A stretch of 64,000 nt of DNA from Clostridium sp. CAG:571 (GTDB lineage Bacteria > Bacillota > Clostridia > TANB77 > CAG-508). The translations under genes were made by a program, and so were the position numbers. Positions 9,916 to 18,390 of the stretch are shown here, piece after piece. The stretch lies in contig HF999505.1 of NCBI GenBank assembly GCA_000434015.1, positions 72,677 through 136,676 on the forward strand, in the 5' to 3' direction. Every line of letters starts with the position of its first letter. The stretch's first letter is position 1. The notes under the pieces were generated by a model. It was not told where the DNA came from. It ran no database searches and was given only the letters and a program-made list of their open reading frames with translations.

Positions 9916-9961
9916 TTCAATTGTAAAATATTTACAAATTTATTAACAGGGGGAATTTAGT

Positions 9962-10780
9962 GTGAAAGAGAAAATTACGGTTTTAATTGCTGATGATAAT
10001 AATGAGTTCGCTATGACTTTAGCAAGTTATTTAGAAAATGATGAAGAAATGGAAGTTATAGGTATGGCAAAAAACGGAAACGAAGCATTTGATATGATTG
10101 TTAGTACAAGACCTGACATAGTATTATTAGATGTAATTATGCCACATCTAGATGGACTAGGTGTATTAGAAAAATTAAATGCTATACATATGGATAAACT
10201 ACCACTTTGCATTATGCTTTCAGCAGTAGGACAAGATAAAATTACTCAAAGAGCAATTAATTTAGGAGCTCAATACTATGTTGTAAAACCAATAGATATA
10301 AATTTATTAATAAAAAGAGTAAAAGATTTAAAATATTTCCAACCTTCTCAAAATAAAAATAATTTTATAAATAGAGAAATAAAAGCTCAATATATAGAAA
10401 TAGATTCAGAAAATAAAAAGTCAGAAGAAAATTTAGAAGCACTAGTAACTAATATTATTCATGAAGTAGGAGTACCGGCACATATAAAAGGATATCAATA
10501 TTTAAGAGAAGCGATAATGATGGTTGTAAATGATATTGATGTAATTAATCAAATTACTAAACAATTATATCCAGATATAGCAATAAAATATAAAACAACA
10601 CCGTCAAGAGTTGAACGTGCTATTCGTCATGCAATAGAAGTGGCATGGGGAAGAGGGCAAACAGATACAGTTGAAAATATATTTGGATATACAGTATCAG
10701 CAAGTAAAGGAAAGCCTACAAATTCAGAGTTTATAGCAATGATTGCTGATAAGTTGAGATTAGAATTGAAAAGTGCATAA
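9962..10780 (+). CDS. spo0A: sporulation master regulator Spo0A
   Basis: A 272-residue response regulator that activates or represses sporulation genes when phosphorylated. The receiver domain (about 1-125) shows the acidic pair ADDN, the phospho-acceptor Asp57 in LLDVIMP, and the Lys in YYVVKPID. The C-terminal effector domain (about 155-272) carries the very conserved Spo0A recognition helix region TTPSRVERAIRHAIEVAWGRG. The GTG start has AGGGGGA in front. The gene stands alone, with its own promoter and inverted repeat. In most Clostridia spo0A follows spoIVB; that neighbour is not here. This gene is strong evidence that the organism sporulates. Confidence 0.97.
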   Translation: MKEKITVLIADDNNEFAMTLASYLENDEEMEVIGMAKNGNEAFDMIVSTRPDIVLLDVIMPHLDGLGVLEKLNAIHMDKLPLCIMLSAVGQDKITQRAINLGAQYYVVKPIDINLLIKRVKDLKYFQPSQNKNNFINREIKAQYIEIDSENKKSEENLEALVTNIIHEVGVPAHIKGYQYLREAIMMVVNDIDVINQITKQLYPDIAIKYKTTPSRVERAIRHAIEVAWGRGQTDTVENIFGYTVSASKGKPTNSEFIAMIADKLRLELKSA

Positions 10781-10887
10781 TAATATATACAGAAAAATAA
10801 AGAATAAGGTAAAGATTTGTAAAGCAAATTGAATAAGTTTGCTTCACGAATTTTTATCTTATTTTTTGGTAAAAATATACTTTTTTA

Positions 10888-10936
10888 TTGACAAAATAAA
10901 AAAACGAGAGTATACTAATATACTAGAACGGTATAC
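10888..10936 (+). promoter_or_regulatory. promoter and likely autoregulatory operator of the TetR-yhgE operon
   Basis: TTGACA (10888-10893) and TATACT (10911-10916) have a 17-base spacer. Around and after the -10 lies a repeated TATAC/GTATA pattern (GTATACTAATATACT, then GGTATAC), a plausible operator for the TetR protein encoded next. Confidence 0.7.
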
Positions 10937-10951
10937 AAGAGGTGGTAGAAA

Positions 10952-11530
10952 ATGAAAGAAGAGCAAATTATAGAAGCAGCAAGAGATTTATTTTCAACAT
11001 ATGGTTATAAAAGAGTATCAATGGATGAAATTGCCAAAAGAGCAAATGTAACTAAAAAAACTGTATATTCGTATTTTAAAAGCAAGGAAGAATTATTAAA
11101 ATATTGTATTAATGATGAAATCAAGAAAATGAAAAAAATAGTTGAAGAAACAGAAGATAAAAAGGTTTCATTTTTTAAAAATGTTCATAATGTAATCTTT
11201 CGCTTATTAGAATATAAATCAGAAAGTAAGTTTTTGAAAAGTATAATTACAGAATCAGAAATTTTTGGAAACAATGTAATAATAGACAATTTAAAACAAA
11301 TCGATAAGGAAATTAGAAGTTACATAAGTCGTAGATTACAAGAAGCAATAGACAAAAAATACATTGAAGTAGATGATGTTGAAATTACTGCCTTTTTAAT
11401 TTACAAAATGTATATTGCATTAATGTTTGAATGGTCTGATACCAAAATTGATAAACAAAAGATGGCAGATACAATTATAAAAATATTAAGGGATGGATTA
11501 GAAAGAAAGAAGGATGTTAAAGATGAATAA
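10952..11530 (+). CDS. TetR/AcrR family transcriptional regulator
   Basis: A 192-residue repressor. The N-terminal helix-turn-helix (about residues 5-50) includes AARDLFSTYGYKRVSMDEIAKRANVTKKTVY... and the usual YSYFKSKEEL after the recognition helix. The C-terminal ligand-binding half is all-helical and divergent. The ATG follows AGAGGTGG. The stop overlaps the start region of the yhgE gene, so the two are translationally coupled; such TetR-YhgE pairs are common in Bacillota, and the regulator probably controls this operon through the palindromic promoter. The ligand is unknown. Confidence 0.88.
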   Translation: MKEEQIIEAARDLFSTYGYKRVSMDEIAKRANVTKKTVYSYFKSKEELLKYCINDEIKKMKKIVEETEDKKVSFFKNVHNVIFRLLEYKSESKFLKSIITESEIFGNNVIIDNLKQIDKEIRSYISRRLQEAIDKKYIEVDDVEITAFLIYKMYIALMFEWSDTKIDKQKMADTIIKILRDGLERKKDVKDE

Positions 11531-13622
11531 AAGTAAATTTATGAAGACTATTATTTTTATAGTAATTTTATTAATTCCTGTAATTTATAGCTTTTTTTAT
11601 TTAAAGTCTTATTGGGATCCATATGGAAATTTACAGGATTTAAAAGTTGCAATTGTTAATTTAGACAAAGGAGAAGATGACCAAAACCAAGGAAATGAAC
11701 TAGTACAATCACTAATAGATTCAGGAACCATAAAAATATGTACAGTAAGCGAAGATGAAGCTCAAGATGGACTAGTAAATGGAAGGTATTATGCTAAAAT
11801 TACAATTCCAGAAGATTTTACAAAATCTTTAAATAATGCTGAAAATGCAGATAGAGAAAAAACTGTAATTACGTATTCTCCAAATAAAAAATCAAATTAT
11901 CTTGCATATCAAATTATAAATAATGTTGTAACTAAAACAGAATTAAGTTTGCAAGCAAAAGTTTCTGAAAAAGTAGTTGCATCGCTAAAAGAAAAATTAG
12001 AAGAAGTACCAACAAAGATGGAAGAAATAAATGATGGTGTTGGTAAAGTTAAAGATGGTGCGGACACACTAAATGGTGGACTAAAAACGCTTGAAGATGG
12101 AACTAATACATTAAAAACAAATTATGATAAATTTGATACAGGTATTACAAGTAGTTATGAAGGTAGCAAATCTTTAGAAAGTGGAATGAATTCTGTAAAA
12201 GAAGGTACACAAAGTTTAGTTAATGGTACGAATGATTTAAGTAGTGCAGTAAGCCAAATACAAGCAGGTACACAAGAACTTTCTTCTAAAACAGGAAATG
12301 GTATACAAGCAATAAATTCAGGGGTTACTAAATTAGCTGAAGGAAGTAATAATTTAGACTCAAGTTTAGGAAAATATGTAACAGGTGTTAATAATTTAAA
12401 TGAAAAAAATGAACAAATAATAGATGGAGTTATAGCAATGGGAAAAAAATCTCCAGAATTATTACAAAATACAGATTTTCAAAAATTATATTATGGTGCA
12501 ACACAAATTAAACAAAGTGGAAGTTATGAAACAATAACACAATCTGGAAAACAGATAAAAGCTGGTTCTGAAAGTGTAAAAAGTGGAATGACAAGTTTAA
12601 AATCTAGCATGTCTAGTGTGGAACAGATTGCTACAGGAATACAAAAACTAAATTTAGCAACTAGCCAAGTAAATGAGGGAGTAAAGAAACTAAGTGCAGG
12701 TACAAATTCATTAAATTTGGGAGTAAGTAAAGTTCAAGAAGGTACAAAAACTTTAAATAATGGACTTCAAACTTTAAGTTCTAGTTCTAAAGATGTAAAA
12801 CAAGGAATATCAAAATTAGCTGAAGGAAGTAAACAAGCATATGATGGTGGTATTACATTAAGTAATGGTGTTAATACATTACAAACTGAAATATCAACAG
12901 GTATTGATGATACTAAAAAAGAACTAACAAAATTAGATGGACTTGATACTTATACAGAAGATCCTATTGAAATTAAAGAAGAAAGTTATGGAGAAGTAGA
13001 TAAATATGGTATATCATTTACACCACTATTTTTATCTATAGGTTTATGGGTAGGAGCTCTTATGTCTTATGTAATATTATATTATGATCAAGAGAAGAGA
13101 TATAAGTTATTAGGAAAATTTGCAGATAATAAATTATTACAAATTGCTTTATATTTAGGAATAGCAATAATACAAGGTTTAGTAACAGGAGCTTTGTTAA
13201 AATGGGGATTAGGATTTAATGTTCAAAACACAGCATTATATTATGCATCTTGTGCTATAATTGCAATAGCTTTTATGAGCGTAATTCAATTTTTAATTAT
13301 GAACTTTGGTGATATAGGTAAATTTATAGCATTGATTGTGTTAGTATTACAATTAGCAGCTTCAGGAGGAACATTCCCAGTAGAAACAATTAATAAAGGA
13401 TTCCAAGCATTTACAAACTTCTTACCAATGACATATGCAATTAGATTATTAAAGGAATCTTTAATTTTAATGGATACAGGATTTGCTAGTAAAAATATAT
13501 TAGTACTTTCTATATTTACAATGGCATCATTGCTAATTACAGTAATTGTTACAATAATAAAAGGAAAAAAAGTAAAAAAGGATAGTATTAAAGAAAATAA
13601 AGAGGCAAATGTAAAAGCATAA
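11523..13622 (+). CDS. YhgE/Pip family membrane protein
   Basis: A 699-residue protein of the YhgE/Pip (phage infection protein) family, related to ABC-2-type membrane domains. One membrane segment near residues 9-26 is followed by a long extracellular region. Its centre (about 165-470) is made of imperfect heptad-like repeats of the type LxxGxxxLxxGxxxL, typical of the family. About six membrane segments fill the C-terminal 200 residues. The ATG at 11523 was chosen because AAGAAGG lies nine bases upstream; an ATG at 11514 abuts that site. It overlaps the TetR stop by eight bases and is followed by a strong terminator. Possible roles are export or type VII-associated secretion. Confidence 0.85.
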   Translation: MNKSKFMKTIIFIVILLIPVIYSFFYLKSYWDPYGNLQDLKVAIVNLDKGEDDQNQGNELVQSLIDSGTIKICTVSEDEAQDGLVNGRYYAKITIPEDFTKSLNNAENADREKTVITYSPNKKSNYLAYQIINNVVTKTELSLQAKVSEKVVASLKEKLEEVPTKMEEINDGVGKVKDGADTLNGGLKTLEDGTNTLKTNYDKFDTGITSSYEGSKSLESGMNSVKEGTQSLVNGTNDLSSAVSQIQAGTQELSSKTGNGIQAINSGVTKLAEGSNNLDSSLGKYVTGVNNLNEKNEQIIDGVIAMGKKSPELLQNTDFQKLYYGATQIKQSGSYETITQSGKQIKAGSESVKSGMTSLKSSMSSVEQIATGIQKLNLATSQVNEGVKKLSAGTNSLNLGVSKVQEGTKTLNNGLQTLSSSSKDVKQGISKLAEGSKQAYDGGITLSNGVNTLQTEISTGIDDTKKELTKLDGLDTYTEDPIEIKEESYGEVDKYGISFTPLFLSIGLWVGALMSYVILYYDQEKRYKLLGKFADNKLLQIALYLGIAIIQGLVTGALLKWGLGFNVQNTALYYASCAIIAIAFMSVIQFLIMNFGDIGKFIALIVLVLQLAASGGTFPVETINKGFQAFTNFLPMTYAIRLLKESLILMDTGFASKNILVLSIFTMASLLITVIVTIIKGKKVKKDSIKENKEANVKA

Positions 13623-13634
13623 TGTAAAAAAATA

Positions 13635-13673
13635 AAAAAGATTATTAAAATAATATTTTAATAATCTTTTTTT
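13635..13673 (+). terminator. terminator after the yhgE gene
   Basis: A 16-base stem (AAAAAGATTATTAAAA with its complement, 13635-13650 and 13656-13671), a five-base loop and a T-run. It works on either strand by sequence. Confidence 0.85.
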
Positions 13674-13863
13674 ATTTAAGAGGATAACAGTGGATTAATT
13701 ATGAAATTTTTGTATAATATAAAATATAAAATTAAATTTATACATTATAATATATAAATAGTAAATTAATTGATTGTAAAATAAATGATAAATTTATAGT
13801 AGACAATAATGTAGAAAAATGTTAGAATATAATATAGTAATAAATGTAGGAGGAGATGTTTTT

Positions 13864-14268
13864 ATGATTTGTAATAATTGCAATACAAATAATAATGACG
13901 GTGCAAAATATTGTGTAAGTTGTGGGAAAGAATTAGAACCACAAGTTGTAGTTCAAAACCAACAAAATATGGGAAATAATATTGAAAGTCCAAAGTACAA
14001 TGCTACTAGCTCAATTATAGCAATAATAGTTTCAGTTCTTTGTTGTACAGGATTGATTGGTATTGTTTTTGCAATATTGTCATTAGTAGAAGGTTCAAAA
14101 GTAAAGAATTTTGTACAACAAGGAAATTTGCAAGCAGCAAATGCTAGTTTAGAACAAGCAAAAAAATGGAATAAAATTTCTTGGATAATAATAGCAGTTT
14201 TTGGTGTAATCAGTTTATTATTGATAATAGTAAATGTAATAATTGCAGTAATTAGTAATATAGATTAA
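13864..14268 (+). CDS. zinc-ribbon membrane protein (DUF4190-like), copy 1
   Basis: A 134-residue protein. The N-terminal zinc ribbon (CNNC ... CVSC, residues 3-22) is followed by a polar linker and two membrane segments (about 48-75 and 100-125) with the Cys-Cys-Thr-Gly turn seen in DUF4190-like proteins. The ATG at 13864 is preceded by GGAGGAG; longer starts are not supported. It is a close paralogue of the next gene (same zinc ribbon, same FAVLSLIEGSKV-type loop), so the pair arose by tandem duplication. The function is unknown. Confidence 0.75.
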   Translation: MICNNCNTNNNDGAKYCVSCGKELEPQVVVQNQQNMGNNIESPKYNATSSIIAIIVSVLCCTGLIGIVFAILSLVEGSKVKNFVQQGNLQAANASLEQAKKWNKISWIIIAVFGVISLLLIIVNVIIAVISNID

Positions 14269-14294
14269 TAAAAAATTAAAGGGGTTAAATAAAT

Positions 14295-14777
14295 ATGATT
14301 TGTAATAAATGTTATTATAATAATGATGATAATTCTATGTTTTGTATAAAATGTGGAGAAAAACTTAAAGATACATCTACAAATGTTGTAAATAATAATC
14401 AACAAGCAACTCAAAACGTGACATCACAAAATAATAATCAACAACCAGTTCAAAATGTATCAGCACAAAATAATATGGGAAATGTACCTAAATATAATTC
14501 TGCAAGTGCAATCGTTGCATTAATTGCTTCTTTTTTGTGTTGTACTAATGTTATTGGTATAGTTTTTGCAGTACTATCATTAATTGAAGGTTCAAAAGTA
14601 AGTCAATTTGTTCAATTTGGTGATATGATTTCTGCTAACAATAGTTTAGTTCAAGCAAAAAAATGGGTTAAATATGCATGGATTGCAACTGGTGTTGTAG
14701 CGGTTTTAGCTGTAATATTTTATATTGTATATTTTGTATTTATTTTAGGAATTACTATTTTTTCAAATAATTATTAA
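14295..14777 (+). CDS. zinc-ribbon membrane protein (DUF4190-like), copy 2
   Basis: A 160-residue paralogue of the preceding gene. The zinc ribbon (CNKC ... CIKC) is followed by an Asn/Gln-rich linker carrying an internal repeat (NNQQ, then QNVTSQ or QNVSAQ, about residues 34-58), then two membrane segments enclosing a cytoplasmic-type loop that ends in AKKWVKYAW. AAGGGG precedes the ATG. The 26-base gap from copy 1 and the following DUF2752 gene suggest a three-gene operon of small membrane proteins. Confidence 0.75.
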   Translation: MICNKCYYNNDDNSMFCIKCGEKLKDTSTNVVNNNQQATQNVTSQNNNQQPVQNVSAQNNMGNVPKYNSASAIVALIASFLCCTNVIGIVFAVLSLIEGSKVSQFVQFGDMISANNSLVQAKKWVKYAWIATGVVAVLAVIFYIVYFVFILGITIFSNNY

Positions 14778-14786
14778 AAGTGATGT

Positions 14787-15191
14787 ATGAAAATGAATAG
14801 AAAAAAGAAAATAAGTTTATGTATAGTTATTGTACTAGCAATTGTTGGTATGCTTGGATTGATTTTACTTAGAATATATAATCCGGAAAATGAAAACAGT
14901 TTTTTTATTCCTTGTTTTTTTTATAAAATAACGGGGATAAAATGTCCTGGTTGTGGAATGACAAGAAGTTTACACAATTTAGTAAATGGAGATATAAAAA
15001 AAGCAATATGGTATAATGTAATGTCTATACCAGCAATAGTATTATTAATATATATAGGATATAGATATTTAATGTATTTATTAAAAGATGAAGAGATACT
15101 GAATGAAAAAATGGAAATGATTTTAAAAGTATTCTTAGTTATTTTAATAATTTTTGGAATATCAAGAAATTTTACAGATTTGTTTTATTAA
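14787..15191 (+). CDS. DUF2752 membrane protein
   Basis: A 134-residue protein with three membrane segments (about 8-28, 76-95 and 108-126). The DUF2752 signature is clear: CFFYKITGIKCPGCGMTRSL, with Cys-Pro-Gly-Cys-Gly followed by Thr-Arg. The family is often found next to zinc-ribbon/DUF4190 membrane proteins; its function is unknown, and the CPGCGMTR loop may bind metal. The start could be 14787 or the ATG six bases later. Confidence 0.82.
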   Translation: MKMNRKKKISLCIVIVLAIVGMLGLILLRIYNPENENSFFIPCFFYKITGIKCPGCGMTRSLHNLVNGDIKKAIWYNVMSIPAIVLLIYIGYRYLMYLLKDEEILNEKMEMILKVFLVILIIFGISRNFTDLFY

Positions 15192-15213
15192 AATTAAAAG
15201 TTGATTATAGAAT

Positions 15214-15263
15214 AAGAGCTTTGATAGTATAGTTCATAAAGGCTAAACTATTAAAGCTTTTTA
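15214..15263 (+). terminator. terminator after the DUF2752 gene
   Basis: GCTTTGATAGT pairs with ACTATTAAAGC (one G-T pair) across an 18-base loop and is followed by TTTTTAT. Confidence 0.6.
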
Positions 15264-15326
15264 TAATGTAGATGTAATAAATATATAAAGTAGGTTTAAA
15301 AATAAAAAACGTAATAAAAAAGTTAT

Positions 15327-16545
15327 TTAAGTAATATTCTTTTTTTGTTTACAACAATTGCTACAGTTATTACAAGATATATAGTTGGTAGATTCTCCAA
15401 AATAGTTTAATAAAAACTGTCGTAAACACTTATTAGAATTACAATAGTTTATAATGGAATTTAATTTTTGATATTCTAACATTTTATTTGTGTTTTTAGA
15501 ACCATTTTCAATTAGAAATTTGTTAGAAAATATATCACATTTATTGAAAAGCAAAATACATTTTGCTGGATTTCCATCTCTGCCAGCACGACCGAGCTTC
15601 TTGGTAATATCCTTCTATGTCTTTTGGCATATTATAATGAATAATATATCTAATGTTTGGTTTATCAATTCCCATACCAAATGCATTTGTTGCAATCATA
15701 ATTTTGGAATGATCAGATAAAAATAAATTTTGATATTTAATTTTTTGAAAATGCGGAAGACCTGCATGATACTTACAAACAGAATATTTTTTAAAAGAAA
15801 GATAATCATAAAGATAATCTACATTTTTTCTTGAAGAACAGTATATTATTCCAGAATTGAATTTATTGGATCTTAAAAAATTTAATAAAAAGCAAAGTTT
15901 ATCTGTATGAGAAAATACACTAAAAAATAAATTTTCACGATTAAAAGTTGTTACTATTGTAAATGGATTTATAAGATTTAATGAATTTATAATGTCGTTT
16001 TTTACAATGTTTGTTGCTGTTGCAGTAAAAGCTGCAATAACTGGTCTTGGAGAAAATAAAGAAATAAATTTTGAAATTTTAGTATAGCTTTTTCTAAAGT
16101 CATGTCCCCATTGTGATATACAATGAGCTTCATCTATTGCTATTAATGATATAGGAATACTTTTAATTATTTCTAAAAATTTTAAAGACTCTAGTCTTTC
16201 GGGAGAAACATATATAATTTTATATTTTTGAAGTTTAATATTTTTTATAATTGAATTATATTCTGAGTTTGATATATTACTGGTAATATATGCAGTTGGA
16301 ATGTTTTTTTTTGTTAATTTATCAACTTGATCTTTCATTAGAGATATTAATGGAGATACAACTATTGTTAAGTTTTTGAAAATAAGTGCAGGTATTTGAT
16401 AACAAATAGACTTTCCAGCACCAGTTGGTAAAATTGCTAAACAATCTTTATGATTTAATATATTAGAAATAATTTCTTGCTGATTTTTTCTGAAAGTTTT
16501 ATAACCGAAATAAATATTTAATAAATTTAATGGTAGATTATCCAC
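15327..16545 (-). CDS. recQ: ATP-dependent DNA helicase RecQ, short form (one +1 CGG site)
   Basis: A 405-residue 3'-5' superfamily 2 helicase once the CGG at 15592-15594 is passed by +1. The order of motifs is YFGYKTFRKNQQEII (motif 0), LPTGAGKS (Walker A), DEAHCISQWGHDFR (motif II and the aromatic-rich loop), FTATA (III), GIIYCSSRKNVDYL (IV), ATNAFGMGIDKPNIR (V) and QEAGRAGRDG (VI). Motif VI contains the shift: read as triplets it becomes QEARSCWQ and stops 17 codons later. A zinc-binding tail follows (CNSNKCLRQFLL, then CNNCSNC). There is no HRDC domain and little winged helix, so it is shorter than E. coli RecQ. It is convergent with the DUF2752 operon. Confidence 0.88.
15592..15594 (-). 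other. in-frame CGG +1 frameshift site 2
   Basis: On the minus strand it reads GCT CGG T. Skipping the C restores Gln-Glu-Ala-Gly-Arg-Ala-Gly-Arg-Asp-Gly, helicase motif VI of RecQ. The glycine is nearly invariant in the family. Confidence 0.92.
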
Positions 16546-16690
16546 GTATAAATTTTCCTCCTTTTTGTACGATTTTACATATAATACCAGGGAAAAAATG
16601 ACATTGTCAATAGTAAAATTATATATTTAACAAACAAAGAAAATGTGATATAATTACAGCATGTATAAATAAAAAGAAGGTGAGATTTTA

Positions 16691-17365
16691 TTGAACACAA
16701 TAAAGTATAAAGATAAAGAGATTAAATATGAAATAATAAAATCAAAAATAAAAAATGTATATATACATATAAAAGATGGAAAAGTTATTGTTACAGCACC
16801 TAAAAAAGTAAAAGATGAAGAAATAAAAAAAGTTGTTGAAGAAAAGAAAAAGTGGATATATGAGAAATTAGAAAATGCATCAAAAGAAGAGTATAAACCA
16901 GGATGTAAGGTTTCTATATTAGGAAAAGAATATCCACTAAAAATAAAGTACTTTAAACAAAGTGTATCTAATATTTATATAGACGATGGAATTTTAGTAG
17001 TTGAATTATCTAGAAGAAATAAGAAAAATTATCAAGAAAAAATAGAAAGTTTATTAGATGATGTGTATATGAAAATAGCAGAAAAAGAAGTACCAATGGC
17101 TATGGAAATTGTAACTAGAATAGTTGGTATAAAACCTAATAAATATCGTATAAGAAAGATAAAATCAGCATGGGGTACATGTAGTGCTAATAAAAACATT
17201 ACTATTAATTCTTATTTAATGAAATATGATAGAAATGTAATACAATATGTAGTGTTGCATGAAATATGTCATTTGAAGTATATGAACCATTCAGAAGAGT
17301 TTTGGAATATGGTAGAAAAATATATGAAGAACTACAAAGAAGTAAGAAAAAAATTAAAAGAATAA
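16691..17365 (+). CDS. YgjP-like metallopeptidase (DUF45/WLM family)
   Basis: A 224-residue M48-like zinc metallopeptidase domain protein. The catalytic HExxH is present as LHEICH (about residues 187-192), followed by HSEEFW with the third ligand. Upstream, KIKSAWGTCSANKNITIN is the conserved DUF45 segment. The N-terminal third is a small beta domain typical of YgjP. The TTG start at 16691 has AGAAGGTGAG in front. The physiological substrate is unknown. A 22-base gap separates it from the acetyltransferase gene, so they may form a small operon. Confidence 0.85.
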   Translation: MNTIKYKDKEIKYEIIKSKIKNVYIHIKDGKVIVTAPKKVKDEEIKKVVEEKKKWIYEKLENASKEEYKPGCKVSILGKEYPLKIKYFKQSVSNIYIDDGILVVELSRRNKKNYQEKIESLLDDVYMKIAEKEVPMAMEIVTRIVGIKPNKYRIRKIKSAWGTCSANKNITINSYLMKYDRNVIQYVVLHEICHLKYMNHSEEFWNMVEKYMKNYKEVRKKLKE

Positions 17366-17387
17366 GCAAATACTAAGGAGGAAAATA

Positions 17388-18242
17388 ATGAAATTAAAAA
17401 CATATAAAACCAAGGAAGCGTTTTGCAAAGATAATTTAAAACTTTTAGAAAAAGAAGAAGCTTTAAATAATATTATGATAGCAGTAATATTAGATGCAAA
17501 AGAGGAAGAGGTAGAAAATTGGCTACTTGCTAGAGTTGAAAACGATAGTAAAATAGAGATGATAATTATTATAAATAAACCCAAAAATGGATTACTTATG
17601 TATTCACCTACTAAAAATTATTCTGATGAAATATCAGAATTTATAGCATCAGAAATTAATAAATTAGATATTGATTTATTAGAAATAAATTCTAGAAAAC
17701 AACTTTGTGAAAATGTAGCAAAATATTATACAAAATTAAATGGAAAAAAAATAAAAAGTAAAAAAGATAAATATATTTTGGAATTAACAAAATTAGAAGA
17801 AATTCCTATTAATGAAAAATTAGAATTAGTTAAAATTGAAAATGAAAATTGTATAGAAGAAATTTGTGATAATATAAAGGAATTTCAAGAAGAAGCTCAT
17901 AAAAAAGTTATAACAAATGATGAGGCAAGAGAACATGCTAATATACATATGAAAAAAGGTTTATATGTTTTTAAAAATGATAAAGGTGAAATTGTACTTC
18001 AAGCTATGACTAGTAGAAAACTTATTAATGGATATGTAATTGGTGCAGTAGTTACACCTAAAAAGTATAGAGGAAAAGGGTATGGAAAAATAGGAATGTA
18101 CCTTCTTTCTAATAAATTACTAAATGATGGAGCAAAAGTACTGGCATTATATACAGATGCAAAAAATGAAATAAGCAATCATGTATATGAAAAAGTTGGA
18201 TATAAGAGAATTTCCGAAGAATTATTAATCTCATTTGAATAA
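17388..18242 (+). CDS. GNAT family N-acetyltransferase
   Basis: A 284-residue protein. The C-terminal 130 residues form a GNAT fold, with the acetyl-CoA loop in VVTPKKYRGKGYGKIG (the Q/RxxGxG/A motif) and the closing N-x4-Y element in NEISNHVYEKVGYKRI. The N-terminal half (about 1-140) is an extra domain of the kind seen in two-domain acetyltransferases of Bacillota. The acceptor is unknown. AAGGAGG precedes the ATG. It is convergent with feoB across a shared terminator. Confidence 0.85.
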   Translation: MKLKTYKTKEAFCKDNLKLLEKEEALNNIMIAVILDAKEEEVENWLLARVENDSKIEMIIIINKPKNGLLMYSPTKNYSDEISEFIASEINKLDIDLLEINSRKQLCENVAKYYTKLNGKKIKSKKDKYILELTKLEEIPINEKLELVKIENENCIEEICDNIKEFQEEAHKKVITNDEAREHANIHMKKGLYVFKNDKGEIVLQAMTSRKLINGYVIGAVVTPKKYRGKGYGKIGMYLLSNKLLNDGAKVLALYTDAKNEISNHVYEKVGYKRISEELLISFE

Positions 18243-18246
18243 AAAT

Positions 18247-18340
18247 AAGACTTTATTTATAAAATATGATTTTGGCTAAAATGAATTTTTTTCGTTTTTA
18301 ACAATTTCATATTACATATTATAAATAAAGTCTTTTTTAT
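18247..18340. terminator. long-range bidirectional terminator between acetyltransferase gene and feoB
   Basis: AAGACTTTATTTATAA (18247-18262) is exactly complementary to 18319-18334 across a 56-base loop, with T-rich DNA outside both arms. It fits the end of both convergent genes. Confidence 0.6.
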
Positions 18341-18390
18341 AAAAAAATTATAGATTTTTTTTTATTATAAATGATGTATACTAAGATTTT

